Of a stretch of 37,192 nucleotides of DNA, positions 1-8,960 are shown in pieces. Positions within the stretch are counted from its first letter, which is position 1; each line of letters starts with the position of its first letter. The notes under the pieces were generated by a model, which did not search any database, had not been told where the DNA came from, and worked only from the letters and a program-made list of their open reading frames with translations. A program made the position numbers and the translations under genes. Source of the stretch: Candidatus Methanoperedentaceae archaeon HGW-Methanoperedenaceae-1 (lineage in GTDB: Archaea > Halobacteriota > Methanosarcinia > Methanosarcinales > Methanoperedenaceae); the NCBI GenBank assembly GCA_002839545.1, contig PGYG01000045.1, positions 1 to 37,192 on the forward strand. Reading direction: 5' to 3'.

Positions 1-1
1 G

Positions 2-253
2 GTGGATGATATTCCGCAGGCTTCTCATTCCGGCGAGGTAAATGTTCCGCTTTCAAAGGGCTTGATTAAGGCTGATGATATTTGCTGTGAGATTGGCGAG
101 GTGGTTGCTGGTATGAAAAAGGCGCGGATGAGTGATTCTGATATTACTGTTTTTGATTCGACAGGGCTTGCAATCCAGGATGTGGTGACTGCTGATATGG
201 TTTACAGGAAGGCGCTGGAGAAAGGTCTTGGGGTGCGGTTGAAGCAGTTTTAA
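2..253 (+). CDS. ala: Alanine dehydrogenase / ornithine cyclodeaminase family, C-terminal end (partial)
   Basis: Only the last 83 codons lie in the window; the 5' part is upstream. The fragment runs through a GEVNVPLSKG segment, an EIGEVVAGMKK helix and the FDSTGLAIQDVVTA segment. That order is typical of the C-terminal Rossmann part of the archaeal alanine dehydrogenase / ornithine cyclodeaminase (mu-crystallin) family, whose members make pyruvate or proline by NAD-linked deamination. The ala-type assignment rests on resemblance to the archaeal enzymes, and ornithine cyclodeaminase cannot be excluded from the tail alone. The frame is clean and ends in TAA. Confidence 0.75.
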   Translation: MDDIPQASHSGEVNVPLSKGLIKADDICCEIGEVVAGMKKARMSDSDITVFDSTGLAIQDVVTADMVYRKALEKGLGVRLKQF

Positions 254-266
254 GCTTTGGGTTTTT

Positions 267-298
267 GCGAAACGTTCCCATCGTTGGTGACGTTTTGC
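267..298 (+). terminator. Hairpin downstream of ala
   Basis: GCGAAACGT and ACGTTTTGC can pair (8 of 9 bases) around a loop of about 14 nt, starting 14 nt after the ala stop codon. No T-run follows, so a role in 3' end formation is only inferred. The rest of 254-576 has no convincing gene. The minus strand around 325-455 holds a short interrupted reading frame that I could not assign. Confidence 0.3.
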
Positions 299-576
299 AC
301 CAATCCATTGTTATCCGCAGTTCTTAAAAGTCAAATATCTCTTTTGCTCTTTTCCAGTTTTTCTTCAGTATGGGTTTACTAACGCTTGTCTCACCGTTTG
401 ATGGTTCTCTCCATCAACTGTTATGTCACAAACTTTATTTGTCATCGCATGGTTCGGTCTTATATTAATAGTGGTGGAGATATATTTCAATCGAAATCTG
501 GAGCGAAAAAATAGCAAAAACAAGGCACAATAAACAGCATATTAAAGCAGGCGCAATTAAAAAAGGAGGACTAAAT

Positions 577-810
577 ATGTACCGTTTCCTTATCGTAATC
601 GAAAAAGCAAACAACAACTATTCGGCATATTCACCAGACTTACCCGGATGTGTTGCAACAGGCGCAACCCGTGAAGAGACTGAAAAAAACATGCACGAAG
701 CTATTGAAATGCACATAAACGGATTGCAGGAAGATAATTTACCCATTCCGGAATCAAAATCATTCGCAGAATATGTAGCCATTTCTGAAAAAAACCGTCA
801 GTTCCTTTAA
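577..810 (+). CDS. hicB: HicB-family antitoxin
   Basis: A 77-residue protein of the HicB fold. It begins with a strand (YRFLIVIEK), then the conserved YSPDLPGCVATG turn, then the helix EETEKNMHEAIEMHINGL ending in LPIPE. That order is characteristic of HicB antitoxins, which neutralise HicA mRNA interferases. A strong ribosome binding site (AAAGGAGG) sits just upstream of the ATG. No full HicA lies alongside; only a degenerate fragment overlaps its 3' end, so this antitoxin seems to have lost its partner or to act on a toxin elsewhere. Confidence 0.8.
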   Translation: MYRFLIVIEKANNNYSAYSPDLPGCVATGATREETEKNMHEAIEMHINGLQEDNLPIPESKSFAEYVAISEKNRQFL

Positions 811-947
811 AGCGCCGCAAACTGCTTCATAAAATACAGACTGATACAAACTCTGCCTTTATGCGTGATTGTGAAGAAGAGCTGCATTCAACTCTCGAAG
901 ATTGGATTCTGGTGGGTATGAATTTGGGTCATCCTTTGAAAATTTAG
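789..947 (+). pseudogene. Chimeric hicA/hicB remnant
   Basis: A 52-codon open frame overlaps the end of hicB in another phase. Its start (VPLKRRKLLHKIQ) resembles the N-terminus of HicA toxins. After a short unrelated stretch, its end (CEEELHSTLEDWILVG then MNLGHP) resembles the C-terminal half of a second type of HicB antitoxin. There is no start codon at the head of the frame; the first ATG is at 861. The simplest reading is a deletion that joined the head of a hicA to the tail of a different hicB. The family resemblance is from memory of the families and is not certain. Confidence 0.4.
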
Positions 948-949
948 CC

Positions 950-1065
950 GCAGATGAACGCAGATAAACGCAGATTTACCGAGACGGGGAACACGGATGA
1001 CACGGATCAAACGGATTTTCACTGATCCGTGCGCATCTGTGTCATCCGTGCCATCCGTGTCCTAT
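950..1065. repeat. Inverted-repeat element built from short CGCAGAT / CACGGAT units
   Basis: Three direct units of about 10 nt beginning CGCAGAT are followed by two ACACGGAT units and an AACGGAT unit. After a short spacer the inverted forms follow (TGATCCGTG, TGTCATCCGTG, CATCCGTGTCC). The two halves can fold into a long imperfect hairpin. No coding potential was seen. A related but different hairpin lies at 24350-24412. Confidence 0.7.
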
Positions 1066-1103
1066 CGTCGGTTTTTCTCTTAACCGATGACGAAAGCACC
1101 ATT

Positions 1104-1571
1104 TTATGATATATTGGTTGGCACAAATGATAATTTATAATATTTTTCAAGTAATGATAAAACTTTTTTATTGGGTTTATTTGTACTATAACCACCTTGT
1201 TTTTTCCATGAGTCTGTTTCTTGAAAATCCATTGTTCCATTAAGCTTGTTTTTAAATTCATCATGAGGATAAAGATACCAATCTGGTTCAATTTCTTCAT
1301 CTTTTTTATGTGGGAAGCAAACCCATATGTCTTTCCCTAAATATTTTTTGGAAAATGTAAGACGAGATTTAAGTTGCACTTTTAAAAAAGTCTCACCATC
1401 TTTATGTGCTGCTATAAAATCTGCACCTTGCCAGTCATCTGATAATCGCAATGTGTTAAATCCATAATCAGCAAGTATAGAAGATACTTTTTGAAAATTA
1501 TAATTCTCTTTTTGTTTGGAATTAAGTTTATTGTAGGGAATTATTTTTTTCCACGCCATTTTAATATTCAT
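1104..1571 (-). CDS. Hypothetical protein, PD-(D/E)XK nuclease-like
   Basis: A 155-residue protein. Residues 23-75 carry a helix (NFQKVSSILADYGF), then LSDDWQGADFIA, then FLKVQLKSRL. This D..GADF...x-VQLKSR layout matches the catalytic core of PD-(D/E)XK-fold proteins: an acidic residue on one strand and a Q/E-x-K on the next, here Q-L-K. The C-terminus has WYLYPHDEF and SWKKQGGYS segments seen in uncharacterised bacterial and archaeal homologues. Q in place of the usual E may still be active, as some families use it. It stands alone and AT-rich between the repeat element and the ATPase gene, so transfer is likely. The in-frame ATG at 1559 is an alternative start. Confidence 0.6.
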   Translation of the reverse strand: MNIKMAWKKIIPYNKLNSKQKENYNFQKVSSILADYGFNTLRLSDDWQGADFIAAHKDGETFLKVQLKSRLTFSKKYLGKDIWVCFPHKKDEEIEPDWYLYPHDEFKNKLNGTMDFQETDSWKKQGGYSTNKPNKKVLSLLEKYYKLSFVPTNIS

Positions 1572-1701
1572 AGTTCAGCCCTTCGACCAACATATATTTG
1601 ATATTCTTTTATATTAATTTAATGTTCTTAATTTTCTCATGTAAACATAGCATTGACATTTATTGATGGGACTATTCAATGTGGTACGGAGAAAACTTCA
1701 A

Positions 1702-3108
1702 TCATTTCTGCATCTGAAACAGAAAAGGAGAGAAATCCCTGAGATCAAAAGCAAGATAACCCCTATCCCTCAATTTTTCTTTGTCCTCAATCTCCTTTGC
1801 GATAATGCCATATCTTTCCTTTCGCCGGGTATTATGCCATTTCACCAGCGCAGCTTTGCGTTTTAATTCAGCCAATATTATCTCCGCCTTTTTAACATCC
1901 AACAAACTCCACTTACATTCAAAAAAGTAAATCTCCTTATTCTCCCTGTTCAAAGCAATTATGTCTATCTCCTCAGTTTTATGCCACCATCTGCCAACAT
2001 CCATAAATTCAAAAGGAAGCATTCCTTTCCGGTTCATTTCTACCAGAAATTCGACTGCCTGTTTTTCAAATGCCCTCCCGAAATAAGAATTAATATCTTT
2101 CATAATCAATTCAAAAGCCCTTTCAGGATTAATTTCCAGCAAGCGTGAATTCCTGTAGATAAACCTGAACCAGAAATTAAAAAAATTATCCGTAATGAAA
2201 TACCTGGTGTCCCTGGCGCGGCTCATTATCACAGGTTTTTCTCCTATCACTATCTCGTAATTATTTACAAGTTCGTGAAGGTATTTTGATACCGCGCCAG
2301 ACTTCAAACCTGTATAATCCGAAATCTCCTTCGGGGTTGCATTCCCTGATGAAATTGCTTCAAGTATCGAAAAATAGCTCCTGTGCTCGGAGCCAAACTC
2401 AAGTGTAAGAATATTTTTCCCTTCTTCTGCCAGTATCCTGGTATCTATAAATAATTTTTTAAACGTCTCCACCGGGTCATCAGTTCCCATCTGTCCGGTA
2501 AGAAGAAGGTATTTAGGAACACCGCCGAAAATAAAATAGAACTTTGAAGCATCCTCTGTTTCCAGATCAAAAAAAACTTTCAGGAACGTAAAACTATCAA
2601 AAAAGTTAAATGGTTTAATATTAAAAAGCATCGTAGCTCTTCCAAACAGCGGTTCTTTAGTATCTTTGAATATTTTCTTTATCATCCCGACATACGAACC
2701 TATTATCAGGAACATATGCTGCGATACAGTATGATTTAAGTCCCAGTATTTCTGGAATTTTGAAAATATGCCGGGATTGACTTTACTAAGGTTCTGGAAT
2801 TCATCGAACACAACAACCAATTTCTCTTTATGCCCAAAAATCAGATTGAAGAGATCATCCCAATTATCAATCCGCGGTTTTATTTTGAATATCTCTCCAA
2901 ACGACTCTTCTATATCTTTCAAAACCAGCGCTTCAGGTTTGATTTCTATAAAAATATAAACCGCTTTCTTTCCTTTTATGAATTCGCGGCTCAATTCAGT
3001 TTTTCCCACCCTGCGGCGTCCGTAGATTACGACGAGTGATGATGATTTCGAATTGTAGATATCCTCTAATATGTGAATTTCATTCTTCCGGTTTATGAAG
3101 CCTACCAT
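1702..3108 (-). CDS. Archaeal ATPase with DUF234-type C-terminus
   Basis: A 468-residue P-loop protein of the archaeal ATPase family. Walker A is GRRRVGKT (residues 30-37) and Walker B is VVVFDEFQ (about 97-104). A winged-helix region follows (ATPKEISDYTGLKSGAVSKYLHELVN, in two pieces around residues 250-280). The C-terminal DUF234-type domain contains GRAFEKQAVEFL and ends with a nuclease-like strand pair (EIDIIALN, IYFFECKW). The D...E-C-K pattern suggests a PD-(D/E)XK fold. These proteins are widespread in archaea and their biological role is unclear. A perfect palindrome lies only six bases upstream of the start codon. The gene is monocistronic and complete. Confidence 0.8.
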   Translation of the reverse strand: MVGFINRKNEIHILEDIYNSKSSSLVVIYGRRRVGKTELSREFIKGKKAVYIFIEIKPEALVLKDIEESFGEIFKIKPRIDNWDDLFNLIFGHKEKLVVVFDEFQNLSKVNPGIFSKFQKYWDLNHTVSQHMFLIIGSYVGMIKKIFKDTKEPLFGRATMLFNIKPFNFFDSFTFLKVFFDLETEDASKFYFIFGGVPKYLLLTGQMGTDDPVETFKKLFIDTRILAEEGKNILTLEFGSEHRSYFSILEAISSGNATPKEISDYTGLKSGAVSKYLHELVNNYEIVIGEKPVIMSRARDTRYFITDNFFNFWFRFIYRNSRLLEINPERAFELIMKDINSYFGRAFEKQAVEFLVEMNRKGMLPFEFMDVGRWWHKTEEIDIIALNRENKEIYFFECKWSLLDVKKAEIILAELKRKAALVKWHNTRRKERYGIIAKEIEDKEKLRDRGYLAFDLRDFSPFLFQMQK

Positions 3109-3114
3109 ATAGTA

Positions 3115-3132
3115 ACATACTGTCCAGTATGT
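3115..3132 (-). promoter_or_regulatory. Perfect 8-bp palindrome at the ATPase gene start (putative operator)
   Basis: ACATACTG-TC-CAGTATGT is an uninterrupted 8-bp inverted repeat with a 2-nt spacer. On the minus strand it lies between a TATA-like AAATTATATATAC and the ATG at 3108. With archaeal spacing the transcription start would fall at or inside the palindrome, so a bound repressor would block initiation. The operator role is an inference. Confidence 0.5.
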
Positions 3133-3379
3133 ATATATAATTTATGACTTAAACAGACCTGGCAATGCAACAACATTCCTGAAACTGACAGGCATTATGG
3201 GGCTATTCGCTGAAGCCTGGTCTTGAGTGGCAATATTCTGGCACCGATAATAGGTCGTGTTATAACTGCTGATAAGTGACACATGGCTTATCTATCAGAG
3301 AATATTGACAGCCCCGGATACAAAAACAAATGACAACGATAGTCTTATGAAGAATAGAAACAAAAAAGGGACGTTACAC

Positions 3380-3424
3380 GGGCTCGTGGTCTAGCTGGTT
3401 ATGGTTCGAATCTCCGCGGGCCCA
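3380..3424 (+). pseudogene. tRNA-like remnant lacking the anticodon arm
   Basis: GGGCTCG at 3380-3386 pairs over 7 bp with CGGGCCC at 3417-3423 (one G-T wobble), and A3424 fits as discriminator base. Between them are a D-arm sequence (TGGTCTAGCTGGTTATG) and a T-loop (GTTCGAATC). The anticodon arm, the variable loop and the 5' half of the T stem are absent, so the element is 45 nt, about 29 nt short of a normal tRNA. The ends resemble archaeal tRNA-Val or a similar species; the identity cannot be decided without an anticodon. The surrounding 3133-3489 has no other gene I can support. A 23-codon open stretch ending at 3226 could be the tail of a lost membrane-protein gene. Confidence 0.65.
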
Positions 3425-3489
3425 TCCTTTAATTCATCATTATAAGCTAATAATATGTGAAAATCACAGGTTAAAAAGAATAATACAAA

Positions 3490-4140
3490 ATGCAGTTTGA
3501 CATAACTTCCATATATACACTGGTCGGGCAGGCAGTAATTTACATCCTTGTATTCTTATTAATAGCAGCAGTTTTTGCCTCATTACTGATTGCCTACTCC
3601 TTCAAGACCGAACGGTTCATCTTCCCGAATTTCATGCTCTTTAATATCACCCTGCTTGAAACCCTCCTCAAGGCATTGTTCCGCTTTGTCAGGATGGATG
3701 ATGACATTGTGGACGAGGTTGGAATCCAGCTCAAGAATAAGATTTCCCTCAAGAAATTCAGGAACACGCCGCAGGACAGGAGAATAATCTTCCTTCCCCA
3801 GTGCCTGAGGGGTGTTGAATGCCCGTCAAAATTAAGTTCAGAAGGCATGCAGTGTATTAACTGCGGAAACTGTGAAATCGGGAAAGCAAAGAAATGCGCC
3901 GAGGAAAAAGGCTACAGGGTTTATATAGTACCGGGTTCGAGTTTTATAATCCGGCTTGTCAGGAAACACAAGCCTGTTGCGATACTTGGTGTCGGATGTA
4001 TGGCAGAAATAAAAGCAGGACTTGAAATGTGCGAAAAACTCAACCTTTACGGTGTCGGCATGACACTTGATAAAGCTGGCTGCGTTTCCACAGTACTGGA
4101 CTGGGATAATTTCTATGAATTCATAGGAAAGGATAACTAA
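3490..4140 (+). CDS. DUF116 domain protein
   Basis: A 216-residue protein with an N-terminal membrane segment (about residues 10-33) and a cysteine-rich cytosolic part. The cysteines occur in CLRGVECPSKL, CINCGNCEIGKAKKC and later GVGCMAEIKAG, a layout typical of DUF116 proteins from methanogens and clostridia. A metal- or Fe-S-binding role is suggested by the cysteines but the function is unknown. It lies just upstream of mfnA on the same strand with a 40-nt gap. An AT-rich stretch with TATA-like sequence precedes it. Confidence 0.8.
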   Translation: MQFDITSIYTLVGQAVIYILVFLLIAAVFASLLIAYSFKTERFIFPNFMLFNITLLETLLKALFRFVRMDDDIVDEVGIQLKNKISLKKFRNTPQDRRIIFLPQCLRGVECPSKLSSEGMQCINCGNCEIGKAKKCAEEKGYRVYIVPGSSFIIRLVRKHKPVAILGVGCMAEIKAGLEMCEKLNLYGVGMTLDKAGCVSTVLDWDNFYEFIGKDN

Positions 4141-4180
4141 AATAGAACTTTTTATTAACCTGTATTAGTGTATTTAGCAC

Positions 4181-5305
4181 ATGAACCGGAAAGGGCTTTC
4201 AGAAGATGAAGTATTTTCCTTACTAAACATGGAAATACAGAAAGACACTTCTTACGATAAGGTCTTAAATGCCATGTGCACAAGACCCCATCCAATTGCG
4301 GTTAAAGCCCATATGCAGTTTATTGAGGCAAACCTTGGCGACTTCGGATTGTTTAAGGGAACAAAGGAACTTGAGGAAAAGGTAATCAATATACTGGGAG
4401 ACCTGATGGGCAGTCCCGATGCCTGCGGGTATATCACAACAGGGGGTACTGAATCGAATATCCAGGCACTCAGGACAGCGCGCAACCTCAAACGTAAAAA
4501 ACACCCGAATGTTGTCATTCCGGCATCAGCCCATTTTTCATTCGATAAGATTGCTGACATCCTGGGAATTGAGATGAGGAAAGCGCAGCTCGACACTGAA
4601 TTCAAGGTTGATACCTGCTCTGTTGAAAGCCTCATTGACGAAAATACAATAGCACTTGTCGGGATTGCAGGCTCAACCGAGTTCGGGCAGGTTGACCCGA
4701 TTAACAAACTCTCAGACCTTGCCATGTCACATGACCTATTCCTGCATGTGGACGCTGCGTTCGGGGGTTTTGTGATACCTTTCCTTGACAGGAAGATTGA
4801 TTTTAATTTTTCACTTAATGGCGTGACATCGATAACAATCGACCCTCATAAGATGGGGCTTTCCACTATTCCGGCAGGAGGACTTCTTTTCAGGGAAGAA
4901 GCATGCCTTTTGCCGCTTGAGGTAGATACGCCGTATCTTACAATCAGGAAACAGCACTCACTGACCGGAACCAGAAGCGGCGCGGCTGTGGCGGCTGCTT
5001 ATGCTGTGATGATGCATCTTGGCATGGAAGGATACAAGAAAATAGTAGACAGGTGTATGCGCATGACACACCGTATTGTGGAAGGGGCGAAAGAACTGGG
5101 TGTGGAACCGCTTGTTGAACCAGTGATGAACGTTGCGGCACTTGAGGTTCCTGAACTTGATGCGGTCAGGAAAAAACTGCATGAGAAGGGATGGGTGACC
5201 TCAATTACCCGAAACCCAAGGGGAATGAGGTTGATATTAATGCCGCATATGACAGAAGAAAATATTGAGGTATTTCTTTCTGACCTTGGGGATTGTATCA
5301 GTTAA
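4181..5305 (+). CDS. mfnA: L-tyrosine decarboxylase / aspartate decarboxylase (MfnA)
   Basis: A 374-residue PLP-dependent group II decarboxylase. In methanogens MfnA makes tyramine for methanofuran, and some members make beta-alanine for coenzyme A. Visible features are TTGGTESN (PLP phosphate contacts, about residue 86), HVDAAFGGF (the PLP-binding aspartate) and DPHKMG with the Schiff-base lysine at K224. The length fits the archaeal family. The stop codon overlaps the convergent DUF3795 gene by 8 bp. The assignment to tyrosine rather than aspartate is by lineage; sequence alone does not separate them. Confidence 0.88.
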   Translation: MNRKGLSEDEVFSLLNMEIQKDTSYDKVLNAMCTRPHPIAVKAHMQFIEANLGDFGLFKGTKELEEKVINILGDLMGSPDACGYITTGGTESNIQALRTARNLKRKKHPNVVIPASAHFSFDKIADILGIEMRKAQLDTEFKVDTCSVESLIDENTIALVGIAGSTEFGQVDPINKLSDLAMSHDLFLHVDAAFGGFVIPFLDRKIDFNFSLNGVTSITIDPHKMGLSTIPAGGLLFREEACLLPLEVDTPYLTIRKQHSLTGTRSGAAVAAAYAVMMHLGMEGYKKIVDRCMRMTHRIVEGAKELGVEPLVEPVMNVAALEVPELDAVRKKLHEKGWVTSITRNPRGMRLILMPHMTEENIEVFLSDLGDCIS

Positions 5306-5555
5306 TCGTGTTTTCGATTACTGTAATAATTCCATTTTTGCTGAAGACAGGACAGTATGATTTTGATAAACCACGCATCAGATTGCATGGGTAATTCCCA
5401 CATTGAATACAATAACTGACGGATTTCTCTTCAGCGCACCTGAAAATGAGACAGAGGTCATTCTGGCTGTTTTCCTTTTCGCAGCCAAGACACCCGTTGT
5501 TATAGTTCTTACATACCCCGCAAGCAATACCGCACTTTCCGATTATAATATCCAT
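5298..5555 (-). CDS. DUF3795 cysteine-rich protein
   Basis: An 85-residue protein with eleven cysteines, arranged as CGIACGVC, GCLGC, C-IF-RC, YCIQCGNYPC and a final YCP. This is the DUF3795 pattern, a small putative zinc- or Fe-S-binding domain of unknown function common in anaerobes. It is convergent with mfnA and overlaps its stop codon. The 5556-5702 gap carries the dadD promoter region. Confidence 0.8.
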   Translation of the reverse strand: MDIIIGKCGIACGVCKNYNNGCLGCEKENSQNDLCLIFRCAEEKSVSYCIQCGNYPCNLMRGLSKSYCPVFSKNGIITVIENTIN

Positions 5556-5670
5556 AAATTTCCAACATTTTCAGGATTATTTTTAATAAGGGTATATTTT
5601 AATACGGTGTTTTAATATTTAAAACTCTCTAATTATACTCATCTACTTTTTTTACTATAATTTAGAAAGC

Positions 5671-5680
5671 TTATTTTATA
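5671..5680 (+). promoter_or_regulatory. TATA-like box for dadD
   Basis: TTATTTTATA is centred about 27 nt upstream of the dadD ATG at 5703. With usual archaeal spacing the transcript would start within a few bases of the ATG, which fits a leaderless mRNA and the absence of a ribosome binding site. Confidence 0.45.
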
Positions 5681-5702
5681 ACCACCACATACCTGAAAGA
5701 AT

Positions 5703-6983
5703 ATGCCAGACCTGATTATAAAAAGCGGTCGCGTAATTACCATGGATGGCGCGGTAATTGATGGGGGGACGATTGTCGTTGATAACGGTATGATAACGTA
5801 TGCCGGGAAAGATACGGCGGGGAAAGCAGACACCGCAGACCGGGTAATTGATGCAAATGGCTGTACCGTCCTGCCTGGTCTTGTTAATTCCCATACTCAT
5901 GTTTCCATGACACTGCTCAGGGGAGCTGCGGATAACCTCCCATTTAAGGAATGGCTGAATAAAATCCAGAAAGCTGAGATGAAACTTACACCAGATGATG
6001 TCAGGGCAGGCGCATACCTTGGCATTCTTGAGATGATAAAGTCAGGAACTACCGCTTTTGCTGATATGTATTTCCATATGGATGAAGTGGCAGAAGTTGT
6101 CAGGGAAACAGGTATCAGGGCATCACTCGGGTACGGGATGATTGAAGGAATGAACGAGGAGCCGGAAGCGAAACTTAAAAACAGGGCAGAATTTAACCGG
6201 AAATGGCACGGGGCTGCAAATGGCAGGATTTCGACCATGTATGCACCCCATTCAGCGTTATCCTGTTCAAGGGAATTCCTGTTAAGGATAAAGGAGCAGG
6301 CTGCCAGGGATGGTACGGGAATACACATCCACGTGCTTGAAACAGAGGCTGAACTTGGGATGATGAAAGAGAAATACGGTATGTGTTCTGTTAATTTTCT
6401 TGACAGTATAGGAATGCTTGACTCCAGCACAATTGCAGCCCATTGCATCTGGCTTTCGGACGGCGATATTGAAATATTGAAAAACAGGAATGTGAATGCC
6501 GCCCACTGCCCCTCAAGTAACATGGCTCTTGGCGTGGGAACAGCGCCTGTTCCGAAGATGCTCGAAAAAGGCGTAAACGTGGCTCTTGGTACGGACGGCG
6601 CTGCATCGTCGGGAAGCCTTGATATGTGGAATGAGATGAAGGCGGCTTCTGCACTTCATAAGTCAAAAGGAAATAATGGTATTACGCCGCGAAAATTGCT
6701 TGAAATGGCAACTTTAAACGGCGCAAAAACACTGGGTATTAATGCAGGCATCCTGAAACCAGGATGTTGCGCTGACATAATTATTGTAGATACGGGCAAA
6801 TTACAGTTCGTACCAGGTGACATATATTCAGCTCTTGTTAATGGTGTTTCGGGCTGTGATGTGAGGACAACCATTGTGGACGGTAAAATACTCATGGAAG
6901 ATTACGAGGTAAAAGTGCTTGACGAAGAAAAAGTGATTGAAGGCGCGAGAAAGGCGGCGCTTAAAATAGCTTGTGATAATTAA
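5703..6983 (+). CDS. dadD: 5'-deoxyadenosine / S-adenosylhomocysteine / MTA deaminase
   Basis: A 426-residue amidohydrolase. The metal site is visible as HTH at residues 64-66 after GLVNSHTHVSM, GIHIHVLET, AAHCIWL and GTDGAASSG. The family deaminates 5'-deoxyadenosine, SAH and methylthioadenosine to their inosine forms. In methanogens this recycles radical-SAM and methyl-transfer by-products that lack the usual nucleosidases. The length matches archaeal DadD/MtaD enzymes. It is followed after 34 nt by the broken enolase gene on the same strand. Choice among the substrates cannot be made from sequence. Confidence 0.85.
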   Translation: MPDLIIKSGRVITMDGAVIDGGTIVVDNGMITYAGKDTAGKADTADRVIDANGCTVLPGLVNSHTHVSMTLLRGAADNLPFKEWLNKIQKAEMKLTPDDVRAGAYLGILEMIKSGTTAFADMYFHMDEVAEVVRETGIRASLGYGMIEGMNEEPEAKLKNRAEFNRKWHGAANGRISTMYAPHSALSCSREFLLRIKEQAARDGTGIHIHVLETEAELGMMKEKYGMCSVNFLDSIGMLDSSTIAAHCIWLSDGDIEILKNRNVNAAHCPSSNMALGVGTAPVPKMLEKGVNVALGTDGAASSGSLDMWNEMKAASALHKSKGNNGITPRKLLEMATLNGAKTLGINAGILKPGCCADIIIVDTGKLQFVPGDIYSALVNGVSGCDVRTTIVDGKILMEDYEVKVLDEEKVIEGARKAALKIACDN

Positions 6984-7017
6984 AATTAAGTACAAACATA
7001 ACCATTCAACCAGATAG

Positions 7018-8252
<1,235 letters not shown>

Positions 8253-8271
8253 ATTAATCTTTATCGCCTTA

Positions 8272-8454
8272 TCATAAATATATTTCATCGTGGTGTGCAA
8301 AATCCAGGAATTCCACTTTATGCAGGTCTTCATTTAGTGTAAAAGTCAAAACAAATGGGTCAAAATGCACTCGCCTGATGGTCTTCATGCCGTATTTCAG
8401 CGGTTTGTAGTGATTTGGATTTTCGATAATTTCAAAAAGAAAAATATTGGTCAA
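8272..8454 (-). pseudogene. RelE/ParE-type toxin fragment, N-terminally truncated
   Basis: A 60-codon frame carries NPNHYKPLKYGMKTIRRVH, PFVLTFTL and a VEFLDFAHHDEIY ending. These are the central and C-terminal strands of RelE-type mRNA interferases (the substrate-contacting arginines and the FxxHHD-Y end). Full toxins have 80-90 residues; the N-terminal helices are missing here. Its first codons overlap the end of the putative antitoxin frame at 8432-8560, which suggests a deletion across the antitoxin-toxin boundary. Confidence 0.6.
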
Positions 8455-8560
8455 ATTCTTCGGCTGTTATGAATTCAATGCCCTGTTGTTTTTGAATTTT
8501 TTCTAATTTATTAAGATATTTCGGATTAATTTCTTGATGTATAAGTCCTGATTCTGCCAT
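8432..8560 (-). CDS. Short putative antitoxin paired with the RelE fragment
   Basis: A 42-residue frame, MAESGLIHQEINPKY followed by a lysine-rich helix (LNKLEKIQKQQG), ends AEEFDQYF. It sits directly upstream of and overlaps the RelE-like fragment, the place where an antitoxin is expected. The length is short for an antitoxin and I do not recognise the family, so it may itself be a remnant. Confidence 0.4.
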   Translation of the reverse strand: MAESGLIHQEINPKYLNKLEKIQKQQGIEFITAEEFDQYFSF

Positions 8561-8633
8561 TATATTTAATTTACATTAAGCAATATATAAAACATTATCG
8601 TCTTTATGCAGAACTAAGGATACTATCATCACG

Positions 8634-8897
<264 letters not shown>

Positions 8898-8960
8898 TAA
8901 AATAAAATCCTCGACACCCATCGAAGCATATATAAACTCACCTGACAAAACAAACATATC

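Noticed and set aside
325-455. Minus-strand frame starting MTNKVCDITVDGENHQ
   Set aside because: It stops after 26 codons and continues only in another frame (PILKKNWKRAKEIFDF). It may be a decayed small gene, but I could not identify it.
3140-3226. Open stretch ending PGNATTFLKLTGIMGLFAEAWS, perhaps the tail of a transporter
   Set aside because: Only about 25 codons, with no start and no sure family match.
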